From positions 1-54,369 of the forward strand of contig JBBQWR010000042.1 of the NCBI GenBank assembly GCA_038210495.1: DNA of 54,369 nt, written 5' to 3'. The first letter of the stretch is position 1. Every line of letters starts with the position of its first letter. This DNA is from JBBQWR01 sp038210495 (GTDB lineage Bacteria > Planctomycetota > Planctomycetia > Pirellulales > DATAWG01). The position numbers and the translations under genes are program-made. The notes under the pieces were generated by a model, which was given only the letters and a program-made list of their open reading frames with translations, ran no database searches and was not told the DNA's origin. This document shows, one piece after another, positions 1 to 7,169 of the stretch.

Positions 1-2
1 TC

Positions 3-125
3 GCGTACACGCAGCGGCGCAATGCCGCAGCGCGCCGCAGCCACACCCGAACGACCCGCAAGAAACTCGCCGCGCTGGGCATCCGCCTGACCGGTCTGCC
101 TCGTTGCGGATGGGGCAAAAGTTAG
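3..125 (+). CDS. C-terminal fragment of a gene entering from the left edge
   Basis: One forward frame is open from the window edge to a TAG at 123-125 and encodes about 40 residues rich in Arg, Lys and Ala. Its stop overlaps the stop of the convergent CHAD gene by two bases, a tail-to-tail arrangement often seen between real genes. The other two forward frames also run open for some distance in this GC-rich stretch, so frame choice is uncertain. No family can be named from so short a fragment, and it could be chance. Confidence 0.3.
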   Translation, partial: AYTQRRNAAARRSHTRTTRKKLAALGIRLTGLPRCGWGKS

Positions 126-853
126 CGCTGTAGTATTAGATCGGCCCGCGAAGCGGTAAAAAATTCGTCCACGACATGGGCTATTTGATCGCGCGCCACC
201 TCGGAGAACGGGACCGGCGCGGTCGAGCCATCCCGCGGACGAATCTTGCCGCAGAGCTTTTCGACGCGATGCTTGAAGTCGCGATCCTTGAGTCGGTCGT
301 GGATTTTGACTATCGCCGGTTGCTCATCGTGGCGGCGGCGCTCGATCCAGCCCAAAAACTTTTCTGCCGCCCTGCGATGCTCTTCGTCCACCAGCGGGGC
401 CGCGATGCGCGGGCCCGCATCGGCGGGCGCCGCGTCGTGCAATCCATTGCCGTTCGAATAACTTCTGTTGGCGTCGGAATGGTCCGTGCTGGCCGGCTTC
501 GGATGGATTGGTTCTGAGTGGGCTGATTCTTTGACCGCGGCTCGCATTCGCGCGGCGAGCACGTCGAAATCTCGAGCATCGCCCGCGGCGTTTCGCACTC
601 GCTTAAGTTGCCGCTTAAACCAAGCGGCGCGATGCTTGGGCAGAAACGACTCGAATATTTCGATCGCGGCCATCGCCCGCCGGCTGGCGACTCGCAATTG
701 ATGGACGTATTCGATGTCGTCGTCGGCTTTGTGGGCTGCGAGCGGCAAGCATCGCCACACGGTCGAGAGGCGTTTGTCCAGTGCTTGCCGCGCAACGTCC
801 GTCACCGGCTGGTCGGGCGATTCGACGGAAATCCACTTACCTTTGCGACGCAT
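122..853 (-). CDS. CHAD domain protein
   Basis: This is a CHAD-domain protein, an all-helical histidine-rich family that binds polyphosphate or other polyanions. The signature HQLRVASRR and the later RNAAGDARDFDV are both visible, at about residues 51-59 and 87-98 with the start used here. The longest frame begins at 928, but its first 25 codons look unlike the family; family resemblance begins near the KWI of MRRKGKWI, so the ATG at 853 is preferred. The length of about 243 residues is in the usual range for a stand-alone CHAD protein. No CYTH (triphosphatase) domain is attached. It lies convergent with the fragment at the edge and downstream of the SDR gene on the same strand. Its cellular role in this organism is unknown. 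Confidence 0.75.
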   Translation of the reverse strand: MRRKGKWISVESPDQPVTDVARQALDKRLSTVWRCLPLAAHKADDDIEYVHQLRVASRRAMAAIEIFESFLPKHRAAWFKRQLKRVRNAAGDARDFDVLAARMRAAVKESAHSEPIHPKPASTDHSDANRSYSNGNGLHDAAPADAGPRIAAPLVDEEHRRAAEKFLGWIERRRHDEQPAIVKIHDRLKDRDFKHRVEKLCGKIRPRDGSTAPVPFSEVARDQIAHVVDEFFTASRADLILQR

Positions 854-971
854 GGCAAACAACCGGTTCGCGATCGAGCGGTAACGGGTGAACCGCTTAT
901 TGTTTTCCGTGCCGCCCCAAAAAGACAAGCCTTAATCGGCAAACCGCAAGACTGGTTCATTACGGTTATGC

Positions 972-1775
972 TCATGTTAAGCGGCGAATCAGCCAATCTC
1001 CTAGGCGCGGCGATAGCTGCCCGAGGGCGAAAAGGAGCCGGACTGCCGCCGGATAGACCAGTTCCGCCCGGCGTCGCTCGCACGCGGCCAAAATCGCCCT
1101 GGAAAGTTTCTCCGGCGCAATGGCCCGAAATTTCACCCCCGCGCCGGGCTTCTTTGCGGTTTCCGGCAGCCCGGCGACTTGGTCGGCGTAGCGCAGTTCG
1201 GAATCGTCGCGAGCGATCGGCCCAGGAGATACCAGCAGCACATGCAATCCCTCGGGCGATAGTTCCAAGCGAAGCTGCTGCGAATAGGCATTGAGGGCGA
1301 ACTTTGTCGCCGGATAGGCGCCGACATAACGCACCGCCGCTTTGCCGGCCAGCGAGGAGATGTTGACGATATGCCCCTTCGATTTGAGCAGATGCGGAAT
1401 GGCCGCCCGGGTGCAGCGGACGGCCGCGATGAAGTTGAGATTCATCAGCTCGACGAATTCTTCCGGCGTTGTGTCGATGGCTTGGCCCCGGGTGGATCGG
1501 CCCGCGCTGTTGACGAGAACATCCAATCGACCGAACTGCTCGATCGTGCGTAGAAACAGAGCGTCGACTTGCTCTTGTCGCGTAATGTCCGTCGGGACGG
1601 CCAGAACTTCGCCGCCATGCGACGTCAATTGCGCCGCCACTCTTTCCAGTTTCTCCGGGTCGCGGGCGGCCAAGACCACGCGGGCTCCGGCAGCGCTCAA
1701 CGAAGCCGCCAAGGCGCGGCCCAACCCTCCTGAACCACCGGTAATCACCGCGACTTTTTCTTTCCAATACGACAT
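972..1775 (-). CDS. Short-chain dehydrogenase/reductase (SDR)
   Basis: A 267-residue classical SDR, an NAD(P)-dependent oxidoreductase with a single Rossmann domain. The nucleotide-binding glycine motif TGGSGGLG is at residues 12-19, NSAG at 89-92, the catalytic serine at 140 or 141 in VNISS, and the catalytic Tyr154 and Lys158 in YPATK. Arg38 after the second strand suggests a preference for NADP. The C-terminal 40 residues form an Arg-rich amphipathic tail, as in SDRs that lie against membranes. The substrate cannot be deduced. The CHAD gene follows on the same strand after about 120 bases, so the two may be co-transcribed. Confidence 0.9.
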   Translation of the reverse strand: MSYWKEKVAVITGGSGGLGRALAASLSAAGARVVLAARDPEKLERVAAQLTSHGGEVLAVPTDITRQEQVDALFLRTIEQFGRLDVLVNSAGRSTRGQAIDTTPEEFVELMNLNFIAAVRCTRAAIPHLLKSKGHIVNISSLAGKAAVRYVGAYPATKFALNAYSQQLRLELSPEGLHVLLVSPGPIARDDSELRYADQVAGLPETAKKPGAGVKFRAIAPEKLSRAILAACERRRAELVYPAAVRLLFALGQLSPRLGDWLIRRLT

Positions 1776-1870
1776 CGAGAGGCAGATCGACCGGTGGACG
1801 GCGGGTACGCGGAAAGCTGGCCAGCATTGGCCGCTTTAGACTACCGCAATGGCTGCGGAATGGAAGCGCC

Positions 1871-1914
1871 CCGCCACCGAGAGCACCGCGATCGCGAGGA
1901 TCGCGGCGGTGGGC
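1871..1914. repeat. Nested inverted repeat in the SDR-flgM gap
   Basis: The gap upstream of the SDR gene holds a strong hairpin. Its core is CCGCGATC, a 5-base loop and GATCGCGG at 1886-1906, flanked by outer arms CGCCACCG and CGGTGGGCG. No run of T follows on either strand, so it is not an obvious terminator. It may be a regulatory or repeat structure. Otherwise the 1776-1971 stretch shows no gene. Confidence 0.45.
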
Positions 1915-1974
1915 GCCGGTCGGCGTCGAGTCAAGCGCCGATCCGATCTTAGAAGGCCGTACAAACACGGGCGC

Positions 1975-2070
1975 CCGGGGCTGGACCGAAGGGAAGCCCC
2001 GGTGGCTTGCTCTCGAAGTCCAAACCACTCTCCGGGGCTTCGACGAGGAAGCCTCCAGCCCCGGCCACCC
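1975..2070 (+). repeat. Dispersed ~96-bp repeat, copy A
   Basis: A roughly 96-bp intergenic element whose ends are the inverted pair CCGGGGCTGGA and TCCAGCCCCGG. Each half also folds on itself through CCGGGGCT/AGCCCCGG pairs. A second copy lies at 22339-22436 in the same orientation and a third, diverged and inverted, at 50064-50145. The shared core includes CCACTCTCCGGGGCTTCG. The frame that crosses it encodes no recognisable protein. The structure resembles a MITE or REP-like mobile palindrome. Confidence 0.75.
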
Positions 2071-2093
2071 GAACTGTTGAGTTAGAGTTATTT

Positions 2094-2149
2094 AAAAAAA
2101 CGCTTTGGCGGCCGGCCCCGCTCCTTGAGTGGCGCGGGCCCCGGCCGCC
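2094..2149 (-). terminator. Rho-independent terminator of flgM
   Basis: Read on the minus strand just after the flgM stop, a GC-rich stem (about 15 bp, arms at 2134-2149 and 2107-2121, 12-base loop) is followed six bases later by seven T residues (2094-2100). Position, stem strength and T-run fit an intrinsic terminator for the flgM-like gene. Confidence 0.8.
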
Positions 2150-2163
2150 TGATGAGCGCTTGC

Positions 2164-2445
2164 TCAACCGATTTCGTTGAGTAGGTTGTCCAGTGCCCGG
2201 CTGAGCTTGTCGTCGGTGTCGTATGTGCCCTGGGCGATCGAGGCACGAATCGAGCTGACCCGATCCTGGCGGATAGCGGGAATGTCGCTCAACTGAGCGG
2301 CGATCCGGCCGGAGTCGGAAATATGCAGTTCGTCGCTGACGTTGGCCGAGGATCGGGTGGGCGCCGCGGCGTTGTAGCCGCGAGCGTTGTGGGGAGCGGT
2401 GATGCTCTGCGCGCCGTGTACTTGAGTTGGTCCAAAGATTTGCAT
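2164..2445 (-). CDS. flgM: FlgM-like anti-sigma-28 factor
   Basis: A 93-residue protein whose second half matches the FlgM family: after the segment SDELHISDSGR come helices containing IRQDRVSSIRASIAQGTY and the C-terminal LSRALDNLLNEI. FlgM binds the flagellar sigma factor FliA (sigma-28) and holds it inactive until the hook is finished. The N-terminal half is disordered, as in the family. The ATG at 2445 has a clear AGGAGA site seven bases upstream, which decides the start against a frame open to 2583. No other flagellar gene lies in the window, and a strong terminator follows, so it is probably a single-gene unit. Confidence 0.8.
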   Translation of the reverse strand: MQIFGPTQVHGAQSITAPHNARGYNAAAPTRSSANVSDELHISDSGRIAAQLSDIPAIRQDRVSSIRASIAQGTYDTDDKLSRALDNLLNEIG

Positions 2446-3400
2446 GTTGCTTCTCCTACTTGGCTCTAAGTCGCGGTTTCCGAAACCGTTTGGCCGCGGC
2501 ATGAACTGCCACGGGCCGACTCGCACGCCAAAGTTCGAACTGGAAAACCGGAATCGGCCGGCGGACGGATCGTTTTCGCTCAACGACGCTGACTCGCTTG
2601 TTCCGTCGACCCGGCGCCCGAAAGGGCACGTAGACCTTGGCCTGTTCGACTAAACCTCTTGGAATCAGCACACCGTCATCGAGCAAGCGTCTCCATCCAG
2701 TTAGTATACGTTAGGATCGATCGTTTCACGGGTCGATCCTCACAACCATCACCGGCGCCGCATTCCGTGTCAGGCAACTTGCGACCTCGCGGGGCGCGGA
2801 ACATATGTACCCCCATCATCGGTTGCCCTGCGCTGGTGATCTAGCAAAACCTCATCTCGTCGCGTTACGCCTTAGACCGTGGTTTAAACACCTGTGCGAT
2901 GCACGCCGCTTCGGCCGTTGCATCCCATCGGGCGTACCTTGACGACCCGTTGTCCCGACGCCTCTTGCGTTGACTTTCCGCCACGGGGCGGATTCGGTCA
3001 AGCACAAGTTAACGTCTCGGTCATCCTTGGCGGCCCTCTCAAGGCTGCCGTCACCCTCAAAAGCAACAAGCGTGCCTGAAGGTAATCAGCGCGCGGATTA
3101 TAGGAGTGGCGCTCAGGCGGCACAATATCGAAGTGATGCTGGCTAACGGAGTTGCGTGGCTGCTACCGAGCGCCATAAATTCGCGGCGTCGCCATCGCTG
3201 TCACCGACAGAGCGTGCTGGCATAACCCGTTTTTTCAGGAGAAATACCAGAACTTACAAAGCGTTAGGCGGTTTCATTATCGTGGGCTTCGTGCGAGCCC
3301 GGCGTCGGCAACGTGGTTGGCCGGGCCGCCAAAGAGGTATGATTAAACGGCGGGCCGTCCTGCGCCAGTCAGGCTCAAAATAAAGAAGGAAATCGCTCCC
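2446..3400. other. Gene-poor gap of about 950 bp
   Basis: No convincing gene is visible here. A 76-codon minus-strand frame (2456-2686) ends ten bases before flgM, but its product is Arg-rich, unlike any family known to me, and was not called. Between about 2890 and 3080 the DNA contains several short hairpins, for example GATGCA...TGCATC at 2898-2924 and a GGC...GCC stem near 3030. An unannotated structured RNA is therefore possible, but I recognise no known class such as tmRNA, RNase P, SRP RNA or a riboswitch. Confidence 0.4.
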
Positions 3401-4279
3401 ATGTCACGTCAAAGTTCGGTCGTTTTTGTGTTCGCTCTAACCGCCGCCGCCCTAGGAATGTCGGGAATTGCACTACGCGCGGCGGAAACCAACGTCGCGA
3501 CAGACGATTCGGCGGCCCTCTTCGACAAGCTCGACGCGAACCACGATGGCCGACTTTCGGAATCGGAAATCCCGGATGAAAAGAAGCGGCTGTTCGCGCG
3601 ATTGCTACGCCTAGCGGGAAAGAAACCCAGCGGCGAACTGACTCGGGAGGAGTTTGTCTCCCAGCTTAAAGCAACGAACGCCGCTGAGTCGCCAAAAACG
3701 GACTCGCCCGATAAATCCAAGACGGTCGACAAGCCCAAGACAGCCGATAAACCAAAGTCGGCCGTCGATTCCAAGGCGACCGGCAGTCCGAAGCCGCCCG
3801 TTAGCCCGGTGACAGCGCAGACCGAAAAGCCGGCCATCGATCCGGAGAGGATTTTCGATCGCCTCGACGCAAAACATACCGGCAAGGTGTCGGTCGAAGA
3901 CGTGCCCGAAGATCGCCGCGAAATGCTCAAAAAGGTCTTGAAAGAGGCGGGAAAGTCGCAGAACGGCTCGCTCGATCGTGAAGAATTCGTCAAAGCCATG
4001 AAAGCCCTATTGGCGAAGCGTGCCAAAGCGGAAACCGCCGGCGCCACGCCGGCGCCAAAGTTCGGTTCGGGCGAGTTCGACGTCGATCAGGCTGTCAAGC
4101 GAATCATGACGCTTAGCAAACGCTCGGACGGAAAACTGACGATCGCCGAAGTTCCCGAGCGACTCAAAGACCGGTTCGATAAGATCGACGCCAACCACGA
4201 CGGGTTGGTCGACGAACCGGAACTTCGGCACTGGCTAATATTGGCCAAGGCTAAGCTCCAAGCGGCGAATAACAAATAG
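3401..4279 (+). CDS. Secreted EF-hand calcium-binding protein
   Basis: A 292-residue exported protein. Residues 1-28 form a signal peptide with an Ala-rich core ending ALRAA. Two canonical EF-hand loops are visible, DANHDGRLSESE at 45-56 and DANHDGLVDEPE at 263-274. Partial or degenerate loops follow LDREEF- and LTREEF-type helices and at DAKHTGKVSVED (156-167), where the fifth ligand is lost. A Lys/Pro/Thr/Ser-rich linker at about 95-145 carries short DKPK repeats. The ATG has an AAGGAA site about ten bases upstream. EF-hand proteins of this build are abundant in planctomycetes. A calcium-sensing or structural role outside the cytoplasm is likely, but the partner is unknown. Confidence 0.88.
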   Translation: MSRQSSVVFVFALTAAALGMSGIALRAAETNVATDDSAALFDKLDANHDGRLSESEIPDEKKRLFARLLRLAGKKPSGELTREEFVSQLKATNAAESPKTDSPDKSKTVDKPKTADKPKSAVDSKATGSPKPPVSPVTAQTEKPAIDPERIFDRLDAKHTGKVSVEDVPEDRREMLKKVLKEAGKSQNGSLDREEFVKAMKALLAKRAKAETAGATPAPKFGSGEFDVDQAVKRIMTLSKRSDGKLTIAEVPERLKDRFDKIDANHDGLVDEPELRHWLILAKAKLQAANNK

Positions 4280-4472
4280 CCGACGACGACTCCAGGCGTG
4301 CGGCGATTGGTTTTAATGGTTCACCGCAGAGCGATGCGCAAAGTTTGACGGCATTTGGCCCAGGGGTTGCATTCATTCGCCGTCGAGAACATGTGAACCC
4401 GAAATGGCAGTGCGTTGTCCAAATGATTGGAATCGGTTATTCAAACTTTGATTCGGCCCCAATGCCGAAGGA

Positions 4473-4703
4473 ATGGCTTCGATGAACTCCGACGCATCTC
4501 AATTTCAGGACGCTGCCAATTATCCGAACGAAGAGTCAGTATTCGCCCCGCTTTACGATTCGGTCCCATTCCAGGCGTTCGATCTGGTCATGGACGAATC
4601 GCTCGATCGACTCATCGGACGCTGGATCCATCTGGCGGCGCCTCAAGCCGCAACCACCCGATTGCGGTCGTTTAGCCCTGGGCACCCGAAAAAGGCCAAG
4701 TAA
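4473..4703 (+). CDS. Small hypothetical protein
   Basis: A 76-residue acidic-to-basic protein with no signal peptide. Its middle, MDESLDRLIGRWIHLAAPQA, looks like a conserved short helix seen in small planctomycete proteins of unknown function; this resemblance is from memory and not verified. An alternative ATG at 4482 has the purine-rich AAGGAA about ten bases upstream and may be the true start, giving 73 residues. It lies alone between the EF-hand gene and the efflux locus. I assign no function. Confidence 0.55.
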   Translation: MASMNSDASQFQDAANYPNEESVFAPLYDSVPFQAFDLVMDESLDRLIGRWIHLAAPQAATTRLRSFSPGHPKKAK

Positions 4704-4848
4704 ACGGGGTTCGGCCTGCTCAAAGCTCCGGCACTTAGCTAGCATCAGCGCTCTCACGAAAATCTCAAATCGGGAATATTAGAGCTCCGCAGCTTCCGCA
4801 AAGCCCGGCCGATTCATTGATTGTTAGCGAAAAACTTCGCTATTTCAA

Positions 4849-4877
4849 TTGACCTTACCCCTGTGTGCAACTATCCT
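4849..4877 (+). promoter_or_regulatory. Sigma-70-type promoter of the tetR-RND operon
   Basis: TTGACC at 4849-4854 and TATCCT at 4872-4877 are separated by exactly 17 bases, close to the housekeeping consensus. Transcription would start near 4884, at the left edge of the palindromic operator and about 45 bases before the tetR ATG. Predicted from sequence only. Confidence 0.6.
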
Positions 4878-4884
4878 TTGATGG

Positions 4885-4902
4885 TGACTGACTGGTCAGT
4901 CA
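4885..4902. promoter_or_regulatory. Palindromic TetR-family operator
   Basis: TGACTGAC, a TG centre, then GTCAGTCA form a perfect 8-bp inverted repeat just downstream of the predicted promoter and 27 bases before the tetR start codon. Size, symmetry and position are those of an autoregulatory operator for a TetR dimer, which would block initiation or clearance by RNA polymerase. Confidence 0.75.
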
Positions 4903-4929
4903 GGTAATTATCGGCCCAGGCAACGTTTT

Positions 4930-5628
4930 ATGGCTACGACGACCAAGACCACAGGCAAACCTGGAAGGCCCAAGGACGAGTCGCTGTGGCTCAATCGAAC
5001 AGATGAAATTTTGGACACCGCTGCGACAATTTTCGCGCAGTTCGGATATCAGGGAACCGAGATGCAATTCATCGCCGACGCCTTGCAGGTCGGCAAAGGA
5101 ACCATCTATCGGTACTTTCCGAGCAAGAAGGAGCTGTTCCTCAGCGCCGTCACTCGGGGAATGCAGCGGCTCCGCAAAGCGGTTGCCGACAGTATCGTCG
5201 GGGTGGACGATCCGCTGGACCGAATTTCCAAGGCGATCTACGCCTATTTGGCTTTTTTCCGCAATCACCCCCAGTTCACGGAACTGCTGATTCAAGAGCG
5301 GGCGCAGTTTCGCGACCAGGAGCAGCAGACCTACTTCGTCCACCGCGAGAAAACCCGGGGACAATGGCGTGAGCTGTATGAAGGGCTCATCGCGGCGGGG
5401 CGAATCCGGCCTCGGCCCGTGCCGGAGATCTTGGATGCGATTTCGGACTTGGTCTACGGCACGATGTTCACCAATCACTTCACCGGCAGGCATAAGCCGC
5501 TCGAAGAGCAGGCCAGTGAAGTGGTCGACATCCTGTTTTTCGGGCTTTTGAGCGATACGGAGCGAGCAGCGCTTCAGGCAAAACGCACGACGGCGTCCTC
5601 CAGCAATGGCTCAGGAACTAATAAGTAG
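4930..5628 (+). CDS. TetR/AcrR family repressor
   Basis: A 232-residue TetR-family regulator. The N-terminal helix-turn-helix spans about residues 22-70 and ends with the family hallmark GTIYRYFPSKKELF (57-70). The C-terminal half is the all-helical ligand-binding and dimerisation region. It is the first gene of the efflux locus: a promoter and a perfect palindrome lie just upstream, and the adaptor gene begins within 50 bases of its stop. The likely job is to repress itself and the downstream RND genes until a toxic compound binds. The effector cannot be predicted from sequence. The last 20 residues are Ser/Thr/Asn-rich and probably unstructured. Confidence 0.92.
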   Translation: MATTTKTTGKPGRPKDESLWLNRTDEILDTAATIFAQFGYQGTEMQFIADALQVGKGTIYRYFPSKKELFLSAVTRGMQRLRKAVADSIVGVDDPLDRISKAIYAYLAFFRNHPQFTELLIQERAQFRDQEQQTYFVHREKTRGQWRELYEGLIAAGRIRPRPVPEILDAISDLVYGTMFTNHFTGRHKPLEEQASEVVDILFFGLLSDTERAALQAKRTTASSSNGSGTNK

Positions 5629-5673
5629 CCTTTGTCACGTCCCAATTCAAATATCGTCAAGCGATCGCGGTCC

Positions 5674-7113
5674 ATGCTTCCAAATTTTTTAAGCCCAGCG
5701 CGTGTTTCGATGAGACAGTACCTTGGCCTTGCCGCCGTGATGCTCGTGGTGGCGGCGGTCGCCGGCTGCGAAAAAGCCCAATCGCAAACAGCGGCTGGCG
5801 GCGCTCCGGGCGGGGGCCCGCCGAAAATGCCGCCGGCCGTGGTTTATGTCGCCAAGCCGGAGGTCATGCAGGTCACCGATTTCGAGGATTTCACGGGCCA
5901 TACCGAAGCAGTGAATAAGATCACCATCTCGGCCGAAGTCACCGGGTATCTCGAGAAGGTGAACTTTATCGACGGCCAACACGTTCGCTCCGGGGAAGTG
6001 CTGTTTGAGATCGACCCCCGATTGTTTCAAGCCGATTTCAACAGCAAGAATGCCCTCCTGGCCCAAGCCCAGACTCAAGTCGCTCGCACGAAGGCCGACC
6101 TCGAGCGGGCGCAAAACACATTCGCCAGCAAAGCCATCAGCCAGGAGCAATTCGACCAATATCGATTCGCCTATCTCGAAGCGGTTGCGGCCGTGAACTC
6201 GGCTCAAGCGATTCTCGAAGTCTCGCGAGCCAATCTCAGCTATACGAAAGTCACGACGCTCATCAGCGGCAAAGTCGGCAAACGCCAAGTCGATCCAGGC
6301 AACCTCGTCATCGGCACGGGCAGCACGCCGACGGTCCTTACGACCGTTGTCTCCGAAGATCCGATCTATGCCACGTTCGATGTCGACGAGCGGACGCTGC
6401 TCCGATTCCGGCATCTGAAAGAGGCGGGCAAGTTTCCGGAGGATGGAAAGATCGGCGGCGTAAAACTGTCTCTGGCCGATGAAACCGCGTTTCCCGAAGA
6501 CCGGGTGGGAAAGATCAACTTTGAAGACAATCAGATCAATCCGCAAAGCGCGACCATTCAATGGCGGGCTGAATTTCCCAACCCCAAAGGGCTGTTGACG
6601 CTCGGCATGTTCATTCGCGTGCGGGTCCCCATTGGCGATCCACATAAGGCGATCGTCGTGCCCGAAAGCGCGCTGGGCGCCGATCAGGGGCGCAAATTCG
6701 TTTATGTGGTCAACGACAACAAAGTCGAGTATCGCACCGTTACCATCGGAATCGAAGTCGCGGGGGGCAAACGGGCGATCGACTCGGGTCTAAAAGAAGG
6801 CGAGACGTTCATCGTCACGGGCTTGCAGCGGGTCCGACCCGACGCGGACGTGATTCCCAAGCCCTACGAAGATCCGGCGAAAACGGCCGCGAAATCAGGG
6901 GCGACCATGGGAGCAAAACCGGACGCATCGCATAGTGCCCCGGCCGCTCCACAGAGCAAACCGAATACGCGGCCCATGACGCCCCAATCCGATGCGCCGG
7001 CGCGGGAGCCGATTCGCAAACCGGCCGAAGCGGGATCGCGATTCGATTCACCGTCGCCAACGGTCCCGAAGCCCAATTCGTCGGACACGCGATCAACCGG
7101 TACTTCCCCATGA
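5674..7113 (+). CDS. RND efflux periplasmic adaptor (membrane fusion) lipoprotein
   Basis: A periplasmic adaptor of the AcrA/MexA type that couples an RND pump to an outer-membrane channel. A lipobox VAGC places the acylated cysteine at residue 32. The barrel-sandwich half-motif EVTGYLEKVNFIDGQHVRSG, a helical hairpin rich in Ala and Gln, and beta-barrel and membrane-proximal domains follow in the usual order. The C-terminal 70 residues are a Pro/Ser/Thr-rich tail not typical of the family. The frame is open from a TTG at 5632, but ATG 5674 (or 5710) gives a more normal signal peptide; no strong ribosome-binding site decides. It is co-directional with tetR and both pumps. Confidence 0.92.
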   Translation: MLPNFLSPARVSMRQYLGLAAVMLVVAAVAGCEKAQSQTAAGGAPGGGPPKMPPAVVYVAKPEVMQVTDFEDFTGHTEAVNKITISAEVTGYLEKVNFIDGQHVRSGEVLFEIDPRLFQADFNSKNALLAQAQTQVARTKADLERAQNTFASKAISQEQFDQYRFAYLEAVAAVNSAQAILEVSRANLSYTKVTTLISGKVGKRQVDPGNLVIGTGSTPTVLTTVVSEDPIYATFDVDERTLLRFRHLKEAGKFPEDGKIGGVKLSLADETAFPEDRVGKINFEDNQINPQSATIQWRAEFPNPKGLLTLGMFIRVRVPIGDPHKAIVVPESALGADQGRKFVYVVNDNKVEYRTVTIGIEVAGGKRAIDSGLKEGETFIVTGLQRVRPDADVIPKPYEDPAKTAAKSGATMGAKPDASHSAPAAPQSKPNTRPMTPQSDAPAREPIRKPAEAGSRFDSPSPTVPKPNSSDTRSTGTSP

Positions 7114-7169
7114 TAGGTTTCTCGCGGCCGGGCCAGGGAAAGGTCCAGATGCGCAGGCATGACTGACGA

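Noticed and set aside
802..2028. 408-codon frame overlapping the SDR gene
   Set aside because: The SDR frame carries all family motifs at correct spacing; the overlapping frame has none.
2456..2686. 76-codon frame ending just before flgM
   Set aside because: It is positioned like an upstream operon partner, but the product is Arg-rich with no recognisable pattern. Left uncalled.
5632..5673. TTG start of the RND adaptor
   Set aside because: It would add 14 residues before a normal lipoprotein signal and has no ribosome-binding site; the ATG at 5674 is more likely.
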